The notes under the pieces are model-generated. The model was not told the origin of the DNA. It made no database searches and worked only from the letters and a program-made list of their open reading frames with translations. Below, in pieces: positions 43,067 through 54,870 of a stretch of DNA of 64,000 nucleotides. The DNA is from Mesorhizobium wenxiniae (GTDB lineage: Bacteria > Pseudomonadota > Alphaproteobacteria > Rhizobiales > Rhizobiaceae), in assembly GCF_002284535.1 (NCBI RefSeq), contig NZ_NPKH01000014.1:372001-436000 (forward strand), in the 5' to 3' direction. The stretch's first letter is position 1; every line of letters begins with the position of its first letter. Position numbers and translations under genes: made by a program.

Positions 43067-44362
43067 CTACTTGTCCGCGCGACGCTGTTCTTCGGATGGG
43101 AAAGCGAGGTCTACCGGCAGCGGTGCCTGCGCCGTCATCGGCGCGAAGTTGCCGGTCTCGGCGGCGGGGACAGGTGACATCGCCACCACACGCCACAGCA
43201 CGAACAGGCAAAAACCGGTGGCAATGACGATGGCCACATAGATGAAAGCCTGCGTTCCATAGATGGCGGAAAGCCCGGTCACGATGCCGGGCACGATGAA
43301 GCCGGACAGTGACCACGCAAAAAGAAGCGAACTGGACAGCGCCACCATGTCGTCCTTACCGGCGCGGTCGGCGGCATGCGCGCTGGCCAGCGAATAGATC
43401 GATTCCGACGCACCGTCCCAGACCACGTAGATGACGACCAGCGCCGCCAGCGCACCACCGTCGAAGCCGAGGGCGAACAGGCCCGCCACCATGGCAAGCG
43501 CCGAAGCGGCGACCAGCACAAATCGCCGGTCGGTGCGGTCGGAAATCCATCCGAGCGGGATCTGCAGGATCAATGTGCCGACCGGCATCGCCGACAAAAG
43601 CAGTGCCACATCTGCCTGGCTGTAGCCCTTGGCCGTGGCATGGATCGGCGCGAAGCCCGAAATCGTCATCGACAGGCCGCCGACGGCAAGCATGCCGGCG
43701 ACGCCCACCGGCGAAATCCGCCAGGCCCGGCCAAGCGCCACCGACGCCGCCTGCGGCGGCGGTGGCTGGGCCAGCCGCGTCAACCCGACGGGGAGGATCG
43801 ACAGCGCGGTGAAGGCGATGCCGATCAGTGGCGCGTCCGCAGCCCTTATATCGATCAGCGCCAGTGTGGAGTAGCCGACACCGAGCCCGGCGACATAGGC
43901 GACGTAGAAGAAGGCCATGACCCTGCCGCGTATGGCGTTGGCGACGACGTCGTTTAGCCAGCTTTGCGCGACGATGAACAGGCCGCATATGGCAAAGCCA
44001 TAGAGCGCGCGGGCCGCGATCCACGACAGCGGGTGCGGCCCGGCCCCGACGGCGGCGTTCGACAGCACGATCAGCGCCGACAGCACCATGAACGCGCGAG
44101 CATGGCCGACGCGCCGCACCAGCGGACCGGTCAAGATGCAGCCTGCCAGGCCGCCGGCCGAAAGGCCGGTGACGATCAGCCCGGCCCAGGTCGGATCGAA
44201 GCCGTCGGCGCCGAGCCGGACCGGGATATAGGCGAACATCAGTCCGTTGCCGACCGCAACCAGCGCCATCGATAGGACGACGCTGGCAATGGCGATCGCC
44301 GGGGCTGGCGGGCTGCCCTGCGCCGGGTCGCGTCTGGTCTGGTTTCGCTCGAGAATCGCCAT
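43067..44362 (-). CDS. MFS transporter
   Basis: The 431-residue protein has 12 hydrophobic helices. MFS features include the loop-2 motif region GPLVRRVGHARAFM and the second-half IPLGWISDRTDRRFV, which matches the GxLaDrxGrr pattern. The layout recalls YcaD-type carriers. The substrate is unknown. It is convergent with the MscS gene and sits on the minus strand between nadD and the MscS-rsfS break, so both genes look like a later insertion in a conserved operon. Confidence 0.88.
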   Translation of the reverse strand: MAILERNQTRRDPAQGSPPAPAIAIASVVLSMALVAVGNGLMFAYIPVRLGADGFDPTWAGLIVTGLSAGGLAGCILTGPLVRRVGHARAFMVLSALIVLSNAAVGAGPHPLSWIAARALYGFAICGLFIVAQSWLNDVVANAIRGRVMAFFYVAYVAGLGVGYSTLALIDIRAADAPLIGIAFTALSILPVGLTRLAQPPPPQAASVALGRAWRISPVGVAGMLAVGGLSMTISGFAPIHATAKGYSQADVALLLSAMPVGTLILQIPLGWISDRTDRRFVLVAASALAMVAGLFALGFDGGALAALVVIYVVWDGASESIYSLASAHAADRAGKDDMVALSSSLLFAWSLSGFIVPGIVTGLSAIYGTQAFIYVAIVIATGFCLFVLWRVVAMSPVPAAETGNFAPMTAQAPLPVDLAFPSEEQRRADK

Positions 44363-44465
44363 GCCCGCGCAGGATCGCCTACGGATCGGCGAAAAGCAGC
44401 CGCAAATGCGACATGGCCGGACTTGCCTTCTCCCCTTCTTGCGGGAGAACCCAGTGCGTGCAGGC

Positions 44466-45053
44466 TCAGTCCTGCCCCATTTTGCGGATCGCAGTCGACG
44501 ACAGCGACGAGCGCGGGCCGTGAATGAAGGTCCAGGCCGGCGCCTTCATGCGGGCTAGCCGCGGCGCGTCGCCCTCGTCGACACGCGCATAATCGAAGGT
44601 CTTGGCGATGACCGACGACAGGAACGACAGCGTCGCGCCAGGGCGGTCGACAACCGCGATCGGAAACGTCATCACGATCTGGCGCCAGCGCTGCCAGCGG
44701 TGGAAATCGCGAAGCGAATCGGCGCCCATGATCCAGACGAAGTCGACGCCTGGGTTGCGGGCCTTGACCAGGGCCAGCGTGTCGGCGGTGAAGCGGACAT
44801 GATGGGTCGCTTCGAAGGCGGTGACCTTGACCTTCGGGTTCCGGGCGATCTGCTCGGACAGGCGCAGCCGCTCGGCCAGCGGCGCCAATTCCCGCGCGCT
44901 CTTGAGCGGATTGCCCGGCGTCACCATCCACCACAGCTGATCGAGCGCCAGACGTCTGAGCGCGATCTCGGCGACCAGTGCATGGCCGGCATGGGCAGGA
45001 TTGAACGAGCCGCCGAACAGCCCGACGGCCAGGCCCTTTTCGGCATGCGGCAT
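44466..45053 (-). CDS. nadD: Nicotinate-nucleotide adenylyltransferase
   Basis: The 195-residue enzyme makes deamido-NAD from nicotinate mononucleotide and ATP. The nucleotidyltransferase motif GGSFNPAHAGH lies at residues 14-24 and the C-terminal SSTAIR near the end. It is normally in one operon with proA upstream and rsfS downstream. Here a cruciform element separates it from proA, and the MFS and MscS genes separate it from rsfS. Confidence 0.95.
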   Translation of the reverse strand: MPHAEKGLAVGLFGGSFNPAHAGHALVAEIALRRLALDQLWWMVTPGNPLKSARELAPLAERLRLSEQIARNPKVKVTAFEATHHVRFTADTLALVKARNPGVDFVWIMGADSLRDFHRWQRWRQIVMTFPIAVVDRPGATLSFLSSVIAKTFDYARVDEGDAPRLARMKAPAWTFIHGPRSSLSSTAIRKMGQD

Positions 45054-45080
45054 CTTCAGATAGTGGGAGGGAACGAGCTC

Positions 45081-45208
45081 CTTACCCTCCCCCCTGTGGG
45101 GAGGGTCGATCCGCGAAGCAGAGCGGGGTGGGGGTGTTGCAGTGTTCAGCGTCGTACCCCCACCCGGCTCGCAATGCTCGCCACCCTCCCCACAACGGGG
45201 AGGGTAAG
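45081..45208. repeat. Cruciform-forming element between proA and nadD
   Basis: The left arm (45081-45106, beginning CTTACCCTCC) and the right arm (45183-45208) are complementary over 26 bases with two mismatches, and each arm forms its own hairpin (CCTCCCC...GGGGAGG). An inner pair GGGGTGGGGGT / ACCCCCACCC adds to the stem. The whole 128-base block can fold on itself. No coding content is seen. It resembles the elements at 27531 and 32459 in style but not in arm sequence. Confidence 0.75.
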
Positions 45209-45216
45209 ATCAGTGC

Positions 45217-46503
45217 TCAAGGCCTCACCTGTCCCGTCCCGCGCACGCGGTACTTGAACGAGGTCAGTTGCTCGACACCGACCGGGCCGCGCGCATGCAT
45301 CTTGCCGGTGGCGATGCCGATCTCGGCGCCCATGCCGAATTCGCCGCCATCGGCGAACTGGGTCGAGGCGTTGTGCAGAAGGATCGCCGAATCAATCTCG
45401 TTGAAGAAGCGTTCGACAGTACCCCGATCCTCGGCCACAATCGCCTCGGTGTGATGAGAGGAGAAGGTCTCGATATGCTCGATCGCGCCGGCAACGCCAT
45501 CGACCAGCTTCACCGCGATGATGGCGTCGAGATATTCGGTCACCCAGTCGGCGTCGGTGGCCGGCCTCGCGTCGAAAAACACCTTCAAGACCTCGGCATC
45601 GGCATGGATTTCGCACCCTGCCGCGCGCAATGCCCCCAGGATCGGCACCAGATGGGTGGAGGCCACAGCGCGGTCGACCAGCAGCGTCTCGGTCGCGCCG
45701 CAGACGCCGGTGCGCCGCATCTTGGCGTTGACAGCGATCCTGACCGCCATGTCGAGCTTGGCTGAGCGGTCGATGTAGAGATGGCAGATGCCTTCGAGAT
45801 GAGCAAAGACCGGCACCCGCGCCTCGTTCTGGACGCGTTCGACCAGGTTCTTGCCGCCACGCGGAATGATGACGTCAATGTTGCCGGAAAGCCCTTTCAG
45901 CATCTCGCCGACGGCGGCGCGGTCGGCGGTCGGCACCAGTTGGACGGCATCCTCCGGCAAATTGGCCGCCTTCAGCCCTTCGATCAGGCAGGCATGGATC
46001 GCCGCCGAGGAGTTGAGCGAATCCGAGCCGCCGCGCAAGATCACCGGATTGCCGGCCTTGAGGCACAGCGCGCCGGCATCGGCGGTCACGTTCGGCCGGC
46101 TTTCGTAGATCACGCCGACAACGCCGAGCGGCGTGCGCACGCGCTCGATATGCAGGCCGTTCGGCCGGTCCCATGCGGCAATGACATCGCCGACCGGATC
46201 GCGCAATTCGGCGATTTCGCGGATGCCGTCGGCCATTGCGCGAATGCGGGCAGGATCGAGCTTCAGCCGGTCCATGGACGAGGCGGAAAGCCCCGACTCG
46301 TGGCCGTTCGAGATGTCGATGGCATTGGCGTCGAGAATATCCTGCTCGCGGCGGATAATCGCCTCGGCCATGGCGATAAGTGCAGCGTCCTTGGCGGCGG
46401 TCGTGGCGATGGCCAGCGGGCGGGCAGCAGCGCGGGCGCGGCGGCCGATATCGGCCATCAGCGCGGCAGTGTCGTCCCGGGATTTTTCATGCAGCTTCAG
46501 CAT
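45217..46503 (-). CDS. proA: Glutamate-5-semialdehyde dehydrogenase (gamma-glutamyl phosphate reductase)
   Basis: The 428-residue enzyme reduces gamma-glutamyl phosphate to glutamate semialdehyde with NADPH, the second step of proline synthesis. The stretches [35 protein letters not shown] and [16 protein letters not shown] (catalytic Cys) are diagnostic. It follows proB with three bases between and so is translated from the same mRNA. Full-length and intact. Confidence 0.96.
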   Translation of the reverse strand: MLKLHEKSRDDTAALMADIGRRARAAARPLAIATTAAKDAALIAMAEAIIRREQDILDANAIDISNGHESGLSASSMDRLKLDPARIRAMADGIREIAELRDPVGDVIAAWDRPNGLHIERVRTPLGVVGVIYESRPNVTADAGALCLKAGNPVILRGGSDSLNSSAAIHACLIEGLKAANLPEDAVQLVPTADRAAVGEMLKGLSGNIDVIIPRGGKNLVERVQNEARVPVFAHLEGICHLYIDRSAKLDMAVRIAVNAKMRRTGVCGATETLLVDRAVASTHLVPILGALRAAGCEIHADAEVLKVFFDARPATDADWVTEYLDAIIAVKLVDGVAGAIEHIETFSSHHTEAIVAEDRGTVERFFNEIDSAILLHNASTQFADGGEFGMGAEIGIATGKMHARGPVGVEQLTSFKYRVRGTGQVRP

Positions 46504-46506
46504 GGC

Positions 46507-47670
46507 TCATCCTCCGCTGGTTACTTGGTCACCGGCCCATACTTGGTCTGCGGGACGGCTCACCACAAGGTCGTCGCGGTGGATCATCGCCGATCGCGCC
46601 TCGTAGCCGAGCACCGTTTCGATCTCGGCTGTCTTCAACCCTGCGATCCTTACGGCATCGGCGGCATCGTAGGCAACCAGTCCGCGCGCGATCTCGCGGC
46701 CTTCGGGCGACAGGATCGCCACCGTGTCGCCGCGCGAGAAATTGCCGCTGACCAGTTTGACGCCGGCCGGCAGCAGCGACTTGCCCGACAGCAGCGCACC
46801 GATGGCGCCGGCATCGACGGTCAGCCGGCCAGCCGGTTCGAGCTGCCCGGCGATCCACGTCTTATAGCCTTTGACCGGATTGGCGCTCGGCCGGAAGAAC
46901 GTCGCCCGCTCGCCACGCTCGATCGCCATCAGCGGCGACAGCCTTGTGCCTGATGTGATGATCATGGCGGTGCCGGCGGCGGTGGCGATCTTTCCGGCGT
47001 CGAGCTTGGTGCGCATGCCGCCGCGCGAAAGCTCCGAAGCGGCCGCACCTGCCATTGCCTCGATCTCGGGGGTGATGCGGTCAACGACCGGAATGAACTT
47101 GGCGGCAGGATCCCTGGCCGGCGGCGCCGTGTAGAGCCCGTCAATGTCCGAAAGCAGCACCAGCAGATCCGCGCTCATCATCGTCGCCACCCGCGCGGCC
47201 AGCCGGTCATTGTCGCCATAGCGGATTTCGGAGGTCGCCACCGTGTCGTTCTCGTTGATGACCGGCACCGCCTTCATCTTCAGCAGCGTCGAGATCGTCG
47301 CCCGCGCGTTGAGATAGCGGCGCCGCTCTTCAGTGTCGCCGAGCGTCAACAGGATCTGGCCCGATTTCAGGCCGCCCTTGCCGAGCGCATCCGACCAGGC
47401 GCCGGCCAGCGCGATCTGCCCGACGGCCGCCGCCGCCTGGCTCTCCTCGAGCTTCAGCGCCCGCTTGCCGAGGCCTAAAATCGTGCGACCAAGCGCGATG
47501 GCGCCGGACGACACGACGAGGATCTCGGCGCCACCTTTGGCCAGCACGGCGATGTCGTCAGCAAGCGAGGCCAGCCAGTCGCGCTTCAGGCCCATCGTGC
47601 GGTCGACAAGCAGCGCCGAGCCGATCTTGACGGTAATACGCCGGTATTTTCTCAGCGACTGCGCGGCCAT
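46507..47670 (-). CDS. proB: Glutamate 5-kinase
   Basis: The 387-residue enzyme phosphorylates glutamate to gamma-glutamyl phosphate. The amino-acid kinase domain ([46 protein letters not shown]) is followed by a C-terminal PUA domain ([25 protein letters not shown]). It is two bases after obgE and three before proA, a tight obgE-proB-proA unit. It is expected to be feedback-inhibited by proline. Confidence 0.96.
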   Translation of the reverse strand: MAAQSLRKYRRITVKIGSALLVDRTMGLKRDWLASLADDIAVLAKGGAEILVVSSGAIALGRTILGLGKRALKLEESQAAAAVGQIALAGAWSDALGKGGLKSGQILLTLGDTEERRRYLNARATISTLLKMKAVPVINENDTVATSEIRYGDNDRLAARVATMMSADLLVLLSDIDGLYTAPPARDPAAKFIPVVDRITPEIEAMAGAAASELSRGGMRTKLDAGKIATAAGTAMIITSGTRLSPLMAIERGERATFFRPSANPVKGYKTWIAGQLEPAGRLTVDAGAIGALLSGKSLLPAGVKLVSGNFSRGDTVAILSPEGREIARGLVAYDAADAVRIAGLKTAEIETVLGYEARSAMIHRDDLVVSRPADQVWAGDQVTSGG

Positions 47671-47672
47671 CG

Positions 47673-49689
<2,017 letters not shown>

Positions 49690-49699
49690 CCGGCGTCCA

Positions 49700-50287
49700 T
49701 CAGAAATGCACCCAGTTTCGCAGGCTGGTCCAGGTCCTGCGATCGAGGCGGTAGCGCTCGACCGGCACCTGGCCGGCGACGATCGAGTTCAGCATGCCCT
49801 GGCCGGCATATTGGAAGCCGCATTTGTGGATGACCCGGCGTGAGGCCGGATTGATGACCCGCGTCGAGGCATGCAGCACCTGAATCGCCGTCTTCTGAAA
49901 GGCGAGGTCGACGAGCGCATGTGCTGCCTCCGTCGCATAGCCGCGCTTCCAGTAGGGCTCGCCGATCCAGTAGCCGAGCTCCAGCCCGCGATCGGTGGTG
50001 TTGAGGCCGGCGCAGCCGACGAAGGTTTCGGTACCGGCCAGCGTCAAGGCATAGGCAATCCCGGCCCGGCGCGATGCCGTCATTGCCAGGAAGGCGCGTG
50101 CCTCGGCCTCGCCATAGGGGTGGGGCATGCGGGCCAGCATTTCGGCGACGTGGCGGTTGTCGGCGAGCACCACCAGTTGCTCGATATCGCTTTCGCGCGG
50201 CGCCCGCAGGACCAGCCGCTCGGTCACCAGGACCGGGCAATCTATCGCGTAACTTTCACCGTCTGTGTCTTCCGCTTCGGCAACCAT
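49700..50287 (-). CDS. GNAT family N-acetyltransferase (RimJ/RimL type)
   Basis: The 195-residue protein has TERLVLRAPRESDIEQL at the start, a loop GYWIGEPYWKRGYATEAA for acetyl-CoA, and the NPASRRVIHKCGFQYAG stretch typical of RimJ/RimL-type GNATs. The target is unknown, possibly a ribosomal protein N-terminus. Start 50287 follows CTGGAGGACTGAC. It lies between rpmA (with a terminator) and the convergent EEP gene. Confidence 0.85.
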   Translation of the reverse strand: MVAEAEDTDGESYAIDCPVLVTERLVLRAPRESDIEQLVVLADNRHVAEMLARMPHPYGEAEARAFLAMTASRRAGIAYALTLAGTETFVGCAGLNTTDRGLELGYWIGEPYWKRGYATEAAHALVDLAFQKTAIQVLHASTRVINPASRRVIHKCGFQYAGQGMLNSIVAGQVPVERYRLDRRTWTSLRNWVHF

Positions 50288-50311
50288 GTCAGTCCTCCAG
50301 GCACAAGAAAA

Positions 50312-50337
50312 AGGGGAGATGGAAACCCATCTCCCCT
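50312..50337 (-). terminator. rpmA terminator
   Basis: A perfect 11-bp stem AGGGGAGATGG / CCATCTCCCCT around a 4-base loop is followed, on the minus strand, by TTTTTCTT. It lies about 70 bases beyond the rpmA stop and 25 bases before the GNAT start, ending the rplU-rpmA transcript. Confidence 0.88.
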
Positions 50338-50405
50338 GATCCATTTCCTGGCTTGGCCAGACACCGGTTCCCGAGATGGGTGCCGGTGTTCTCGTACGGA
50401 ACCGG

Positions 50406-50675
50406 CTACTCCGCGGCCTTCGTCATCGGGTTCACCGATACGTAGGTTCGGCCATTGGCTTTTTTGTTGAAGGTGACTGCGCCAGCTTCGAGCGCAAACA
50501 GCGTGTGATCCGTGCCAATGCCGACGTTGGTGCCGGGATGCCACGTCGTGCCGCGCTGACGAATGATGATGTTGCCCGGAATCACGGCTTCGCCGCCGAA
50601 CTTCTTCACGCCGAGCCGCTTGGAATGGGAGTCGCGACCATTGCGCGACGAACCGCCAGCTTTCTTGTGTGCCAT
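50406..50675 (-). CDS. rpmA: 50S ribosomal protein L27
   Basis: The 89-residue protein starts [29 protein letters not shown], with the conserved N-terminal tail that reaches the peptidyl-transferase centre, and [21 protein letters not shown]. It follows rplU by 100 bases, the standard L21-L27 order. No N-terminal processing peptide of the Firmicute type is present. Confidence 0.97.
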   Translation of the reverse strand: MAHKKAGGSSRNGRDSHSKRLGVKKFGGEAVIPGNIIIRQRGTTWHPGTNVGIGTDHTLFALEAGAVTFNKKANGRTYVSVNPMTKAAE

Positions 50676-50775
50676 CTAACTAACTCCGATGCGCCGCAAG
50701 GGCGCTTAAAAGGTCTTATGAACGCGTTCGCGTTCCGTTTCAAGTCCGATCCGGCGACGATTGCGCCGGCTCGCT

Positions 50776-51429
50776 TTACTTCTTCGCCAATTCCTTGGCC
50801 TGCTCGCGCCAGTCCGTGATCTGGTCGGTGCTGAACGGCATATGCTCGTCGATCTTGGCGACATCCTTGTCGGACAGCTTGGCGAGCTGGGCGAAGGTCG
50901 TGATGCCCTGCTCGTTCAACTGGCCGGCCGCAACCGGGCCGATGCCCTTGATCACGGTCAGATCGTCCGGCTCGCCTTTCGGCGCCTTGAACAGCGGCGC
51001 GGCGGTTTCGCTTGCCTTGGCTTCGGTTTCCTTCGGCGCAGCCTCTGCCTTGGCTTCCTTCTTCGGAGCAGCCTTTGCCTCGGTCTTGGCCGCAGCCTTC
51101 TTCGTCGGCTTGGCACCATCCAGCAGGATCTCGGCGATCCGCACGGTGGTCAAAAGCTGGCGATGGCCTATCTTGCGGCGCGAATTCTGCCGACGGCGCT
51201 TCTTGAAGGCAATGACGGTGCGGTTCTTGCCCTGTTCGACGACCTCGGCGGTGACCAAGGCGCCGTCGACGAAGGGCGCGCCGAACGTCACATTCTCGCC
51301 CTCGCCATGCGCTAGCACGTGGCCGATCTCGACGATATCGCCGACCTGGCCTTCGACTTTTTCGATCTTCAGGAGATCGTTGGCGGCGACGCGATACTGC
51401 TTGCCGCCCGTTTTGATGACTGCGAACAT
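50776..51429 (-). CDS. rplU: 50S ribosomal protein L21 with helix-hairpin-helix extension
   Basis: The 217-residue protein starts with L21 ([20 protein letters not shown] to about residue 103, ending with the [16 protein letters not shown] stretch). An A/K/E-rich linker follows, then a helix-hairpin-helix-type segment ([29 protein letters not shown]) near 155-185. Ordinary L21 is about 103 residues. Alphaproteobacterial L21 often carries such a tail; its role is unknown. It is the first gene of rplU-rpmA and has a leader hairpin. Confidence 0.92.
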   Translation of the reverse strand: MFAVIKTGGKQYRVAANDLLKIEKVEGQVGDIVEIGHVLAHGEGENVTFGAPFVDGALVTAEVVEQGKNRTVIAFKKRRRQNSRRKIGHRQLLTTVRIAEILLDGAKPTKKAAAKTEAKAAPKKEAKAEAAPKETEAKASETAAPLFKAPKGEPDDLTVIKGIGPVAAGQLNEQGITTFAQLAKLSDKDVAKIDEHMPFSTDQITDWREQAKELAKK

Positions 51430-51761
51430 TTTTTGCCTTTCGCTGTTCGGTCGGCCTTGATGAACCGCTTCAGGCGGTTCGGCCGTCTTTTTGTCAGTCT
51501 GCGGGTTTCAAAAAGCAAGCGGCGCGGAAGAACCCTCCACGCCGATTGCGCGCTGTCCCTAGCCGAAGGTGCGGCGCGAGTCAAGGCAAACGGCCGAAGC
51601 AAACCGAAAGCAAGCCGCCGCCGTGGCGCAGGCGGCGAAGGTGTCGAAGAACGAGCCATACGGCCCTCAGAGAAGCCTGATATCAGGCAGATTGGCCCTT
51701 GTAACCTGTCCGCCCAGCCGTTATCTAGTGCGCCGCGCCGGCAACGGCGGACCATGACCGC
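51430..51761. other. Intergenic region between rplU and tRNA-Ser
   Basis: About 330 bases separate the rplU start from the tRNA gene. The first 150 bases hold the rplU leader hairpin; the rest is GC-rich and shows no ORF with family features. A promoter for each side is expected but no consensus pair is clear. Confidence 0.5.
51462..51480 (-). promoter_or_regulatory. Hairpin in the rplU leader
   Basis: GAACCGC-TTCAG-GCGGTTC is a perfect 7-bp stem with a 5-base loop, extended by GGCC pairs on each side. It lies about 35-50 bases upstream of the rplU start in the minus-strand transcript. It could be part of an L21 autoregulatory leader. A terminator use on the plus strand is also possible, because TTTTT follows there. 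Confidence 0.4.
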
Positions 51762-51851
51762 GGAGAGGTGGCAGAGTGGTCGAATGCACCGCACTCGAAA
51801 TGCGGCATGGGTGCAAGCCCATCGGGGGTTCGAATCCCTCCCTCTCCGCCA
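51762..51851 (+). tRNA. tRNA-Ser (anticodon CGA)
   Basis: A full class II tRNA is visible: acceptor stem GGAGAGG (51762-51768) with CCTCTCC (51841-51847), anticodon stem CCGCA/TGCGG around loop CTCGAAA giving anticodon CGA, a long variable arm (GGGTGCAAGCCCA region), and the T arm GGTTCGAATCC. G and an encoded CCA follow at 51848-51851. It reads UCG serine codons. Confidence 0.97.
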
Positions 51852-52004
51852 TTCCGCCGATTCTAGGCTATTCTGCGAGATAGCTACCCAATCACCGCCG
51901 ATAGCCGTACGAGCTTCTGCGGGGCGTGACTTGAGCGGACATGACTCGCCTCCGACCATTCTTAATGCCGAATAGGCAAGGTCGCGATCTGAGGAGCAAC
52001 TACC

Positions 52005-52646
52005 ATGAGCATAGCGAGCGACGCCCGTTTCTGGGACCGGAGTTCACGGAAGTACGCCATGGGTGCGATTGCAGATCAGGCCGGCTATGAGCGCACGCTG
52101 GACCGGACCCGCGCCCTGTTGGGATCAGGCGACAGAGTGTTGGAACTGGGCTGTGGAACAGGAACGACCGCGCTCCGGCTCGCGTGCGATGTTCAAGACT
52201 ATCTTGCGACGGATATTTCCGCTGGAATGATCGCGATTGCCAACGAGAAACACGCCGCTGGCCTCATCCCGGGCCTTGTCTTCCGCACCGCGACCGTAGA
52301 AGCGCTTAGGCCTGACGCGGCGCCTTTCAACGCGGTTCTGGGATTCAACTATCTCCATCTGGTCCGCGACCTGCCTGGCACGCTGCGCCACATCCACGCC
52401 TTGCTTGCAGCGGAGGGCCTGTTTATCTCCAAGACACCTTGCGTCGGCGATATGAACCCACTCATCCGGCTTGCCTTGTTGCCCGCGATGCGCGCGATCG
52501 GCAAAGCACCCTATGCTGGCGTCTTTCGCGCTGCAGACCTGAGCCAGCATATATCTGCCGCGGGCTTCGACGTCCTTGCCACTGAAAGCCACGCAACGAA
52601 GGGCAACGACAATCGTCCCTACATCGTGGCGCGCAAGAGGACCTGA
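52005..52646 (+). CDS. Class I SAM-dependent methyltransferase
   Basis: The 213-residue protein has motif I VLELGCGTGTTALRLA (about residues 46-61) and a following acidic strand (YLATDISAGMIAIANEK). The post-motif FNAVLGFNYLHLVRDLP fits the Methyltransf_11/25 pattern. Substrate is unknown. The start follows GAGGAGCAACTACC. It stands alone downstream of the tRNA-Ser gene. Confidence 0.87.
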   Translation: MSIASDARFWDRSSRKYAMGAIADQAGYERTLDRTRALLGSGDRVLELGCGTGTTALRLACDVQDYLATDISAGMIAIANEKHAAGLIPGLVFRTATVEALRPDAAPFNAVLGFNYLHLVRDLPGTLRHIHALLAAEGLFISKTPCVGDMNPLIRLALLPAMRAIGKAPYAGVFRAADLSQHISAAGFDVLATESHATKGNDNRPYIVARKRT

Positions 52647-52670
52647 ACGGCCGCGGCTGCAGGGTATCAG

Positions 52671-53654
52671 TCAGGGTTGCTGTATTGCTGCAAGCTTCCA
52701 GTCGCCACCGTTCTGGCGCGTGAAGGTCCACAGTTCGGTTGTTTCCGTCGGTCGATCGGCTTCGCCCGCGACGATCTTGCCGCTGGCGCGATCGCGCATC
52801 ACGTCGTGAGACTCGTAGCGCAAGGCAGCCGTCGCGTAGTCGCGATCATCTTCCCGCCAGCTCTCCGCAATGTCGGCCTCCAACAGGCTGACATTCGAGA
52901 CATCATTCCTGATGCCCTTTTTGGCATTGTCGGCAAGTTCTTCGGACAGGTATGACACCATCTCGGGGGTTGCCAGCCGGCGCAAGCCAGCATGATCTTC
53001 GCGCCCGAATGCTTCCTGAACCTCCGTCAACCGCTGCTGGAATATATCGAGGTCGGCCTGCGTCATTGTAATTTCATCGGAGGCTTGAGCCGTCCGGCGA
53101 AATCCGGATCCGATGCCTGGAATGGCGAAAGATGAGACGTTGTCCGACTCGGGCTGGGCTGCCGCGTTTCGCCCAAAGTTCCCCATGCTCCGCGGAACAC
53201 CGGCCATGGCGGGCGCTTGGTTGCGTGCCGATTGCGACCGGAAAAAGCGGATGGCCAACATGATCGCGCCGCCGATCAGCAGCCCTTGAAGCAGCAGGCC
53301 CAACATGCCGGCCAAGCCGCCGAACCCTTGGCCCAAAAGAAGTCCGATCAGACCGCCGAGCAGCAGGCCGCGCATCATCGAACCGCCGAGGCCGTTGAAG
53401 AGCCCTGGTCGTTGGGGTGCCTGTGTCTGGCGGGCCGCATTGTTCGTTGCGGTATTGGGCGTCATTGAGCGCTCGACGGGCGCGGCCGGCTGTGGCGCCG
53501 TCCTGGTCGGCGGGACCGACTGGAAAGTGCGCGTGCCGCGGCTGCCGAAGCTGCCGCCACGCCGCGCCTCAGCGTAATCGGCCGTGACCATGGACAATGC
53601 CAGGAACAGTCCTGCAAACAAAACTGCAAACCGGCTCGAACGCGAAATCATCAT
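52671..53654 (-). CDS. Tim44-domain membrane protein
   Basis: The 327-residue protein has an N-terminal signal or anchor (FAVLFAGLFLALSMVTADYAEA), an RGG/S/P-rich linker, then glycine-rich hydrophobic helices (MMRGLLLGGLIGLLLGQGFGGL; about 90-140). The C-terminal Tim44-like domain (TQADLDIFQQRLTEVQEAFGREDHAGL to WTFTRQNGGDWKLAAIQQP) is distantly related to the mitochondrial import motor subunit. In bacteria its role is unclear, perhaps scaffolding at the membrane. It is convergent with the methyltransferase gene. Confidence 0.88.
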   Translation of the reverse strand: MMISRSSRFAVLFAGLFLALSMVTADYAEARRGGSFGSRGTRTFQSVPPTRTAPQPAAPVERSMTPNTATNNAARQTQAPQRPGLFNGLGGSMMRGLLLGGLIGLLLGQGFGGLAGMLGLLLQGLLIGGAIMLAIRFFRSQSARNQAPAMAGVPRSMGNFGRNAAAQPESDNVSSFAIPGIGSGFRRTAQASDEITMTQADLDIFQQRLTEVQEAFGREDHAGLRRLATPEMVSYLSEELADNAKKGIRNDVSNVSLLEADIAESWREDDRDYATAALRYESHDVMRDRASGKIVAGEADRPTETTELWTFTRQNGGDWKLAAIQQP

Positions 53655-53842
53655 GGCAAATCCCTAGGCGATACTCTTCGCGCTCATATGGGGTGCGCCG
53701 ATCGAAATATCAGTGGGCCCACCCTCCATATTCAGCCATTGAGGAGAATTCCGGGGCCGCCTCGACTCCAGCCACGGCAGCCGACCGTGATCCTTCTGCC
53801 ACCTTGTGCGTTGTCGCCTGAGGCACACCGAGGAGACGAACG

Positions 53843-54766
53843 GTGTTTGCAGGTTTCAGAGCCACCAGCTTGCAACTGGACGACACGACCATTTTCGCAA
53901 GGGTCGGCGGAACCGGTCCGCCGCTGCTGCTGCTTCATGGTTTTCCCGAAACGCATCTGATGTGGAGGGATATCGCCGTGGCCTTGGCGCGCGACTTTAC
54001 GGTGATCGCCGCCGATCTTCGAGGCTATGGGCAAAGCGGGTGCCCGGTCTCCTCTGCCGATCATAGCCCATACGCCAAGCGCGCCATGGCCGGCGACATG
54101 GTTCAAGTCATGAAACAGCTGGGATTTAAGCAGTTCATGGTTGCTGGACATGATCGTGGCGGGCGGGTCGCCTATCGCCTGGCGCTCGATCACCCCGATG
54201 AAATCTCCAAGATCGCGGTCCTCGACGTCATCCCCACCGCCGCCGCTTGGGATAGGGCGGACGCCAGACTGGCTCTCGGCTTCTGGCCCTGGAGCCTTCT
54301 TGCGCAACCGGAGCCTCTGCCGGAGCGACTGATAGGCGCCGCGCCGGATGCCATCGTCGACAATGCGATTGTGCAGTGGGGGTCGCCGGCAGAAATGTTC
54401 TCTACGGAGGTCAGGGACGCCTATGTCGAGGCGCTTCGCGATCCCGTTCATATTCATGCGATTTGCGAAGAGTATCGGGCCGCTGCCACGATCGATCGTG
54501 AGCATGACGCGGCGGACCAGGCAAATGGTCGTCGCATTGAGTGCCCGCTACTGGCACTGTGGAGTAGCGAAGGCGGCCTTGAGACCTGGTATGCAAGGGA
54601 AGGCGGACCGCTGGCTATTTGGAGAGAATGGGCCGACAGGGTTGAAGGACGCCCTGTTCCGGGCGGGCACTTCTTTCCCGAAGAGCACCCTCACCAGACC
54701 GGAGCGGCTCTCTCGAAGTTCTTCGACGATAATAGGGGGAATGACGCGTCGAACAGAGTATTGTAG
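53843..54766 (+). CDS. Alpha/beta hydrolase, fluoroacetate/haloacetate dehalogenase-like
   Basis: The 307-residue protein has HGFPET (32-37) for the oxyanion hole, a nucleophile Asp D104 in VAGHDRGGRVAYRLALDHP, DLRGYGQS and a late catalytic His in GGHFFPEEHP. Asp as nucleophile and the RGGR stretch fit haloacid or epoxide-type hydrolases. The exact substrate is not known. The GTG at 53843 is used, with AGGAGACGAACG before it. It is transcribed away from the Tim44-like gene. Confidence 0.82.
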   Translation: MFAGFRATSLQLDDTTIFARVGGTGPPLLLLHGFPETHLMWRDIAVALARDFTVIAADLRGYGQSGCPVSSADHSPYAKRAMAGDMVQVMKQLGFKQFMVAGHDRGGRVAYRLALDHPDEISKIAVLDVIPTAAAWDRADARLALGFWPWSLLAQPEPLPERLIGAAPDAIVDNAIVQWGSPAEMFSTEVRDAYVEALRDPVHIHAICEEYRAAATIDREHDAADQANGRRIECPLLALWSSEGGLETWYAREGGPLAIWREWADRVEGRPVPGGHFFPEEHPHQTGAALSKFFDDNRGNDASNRVL

Positions 54767-54870
54767 AGGTCACATGCTTCCGTTACGCAAAACCTCGGGA
54801 ACGCTCCGCGGCCCGAGATCGAGAACCCTCTGATACTCGCCCGGTCGGCGTCAAACCTGCTTGATAAAAA

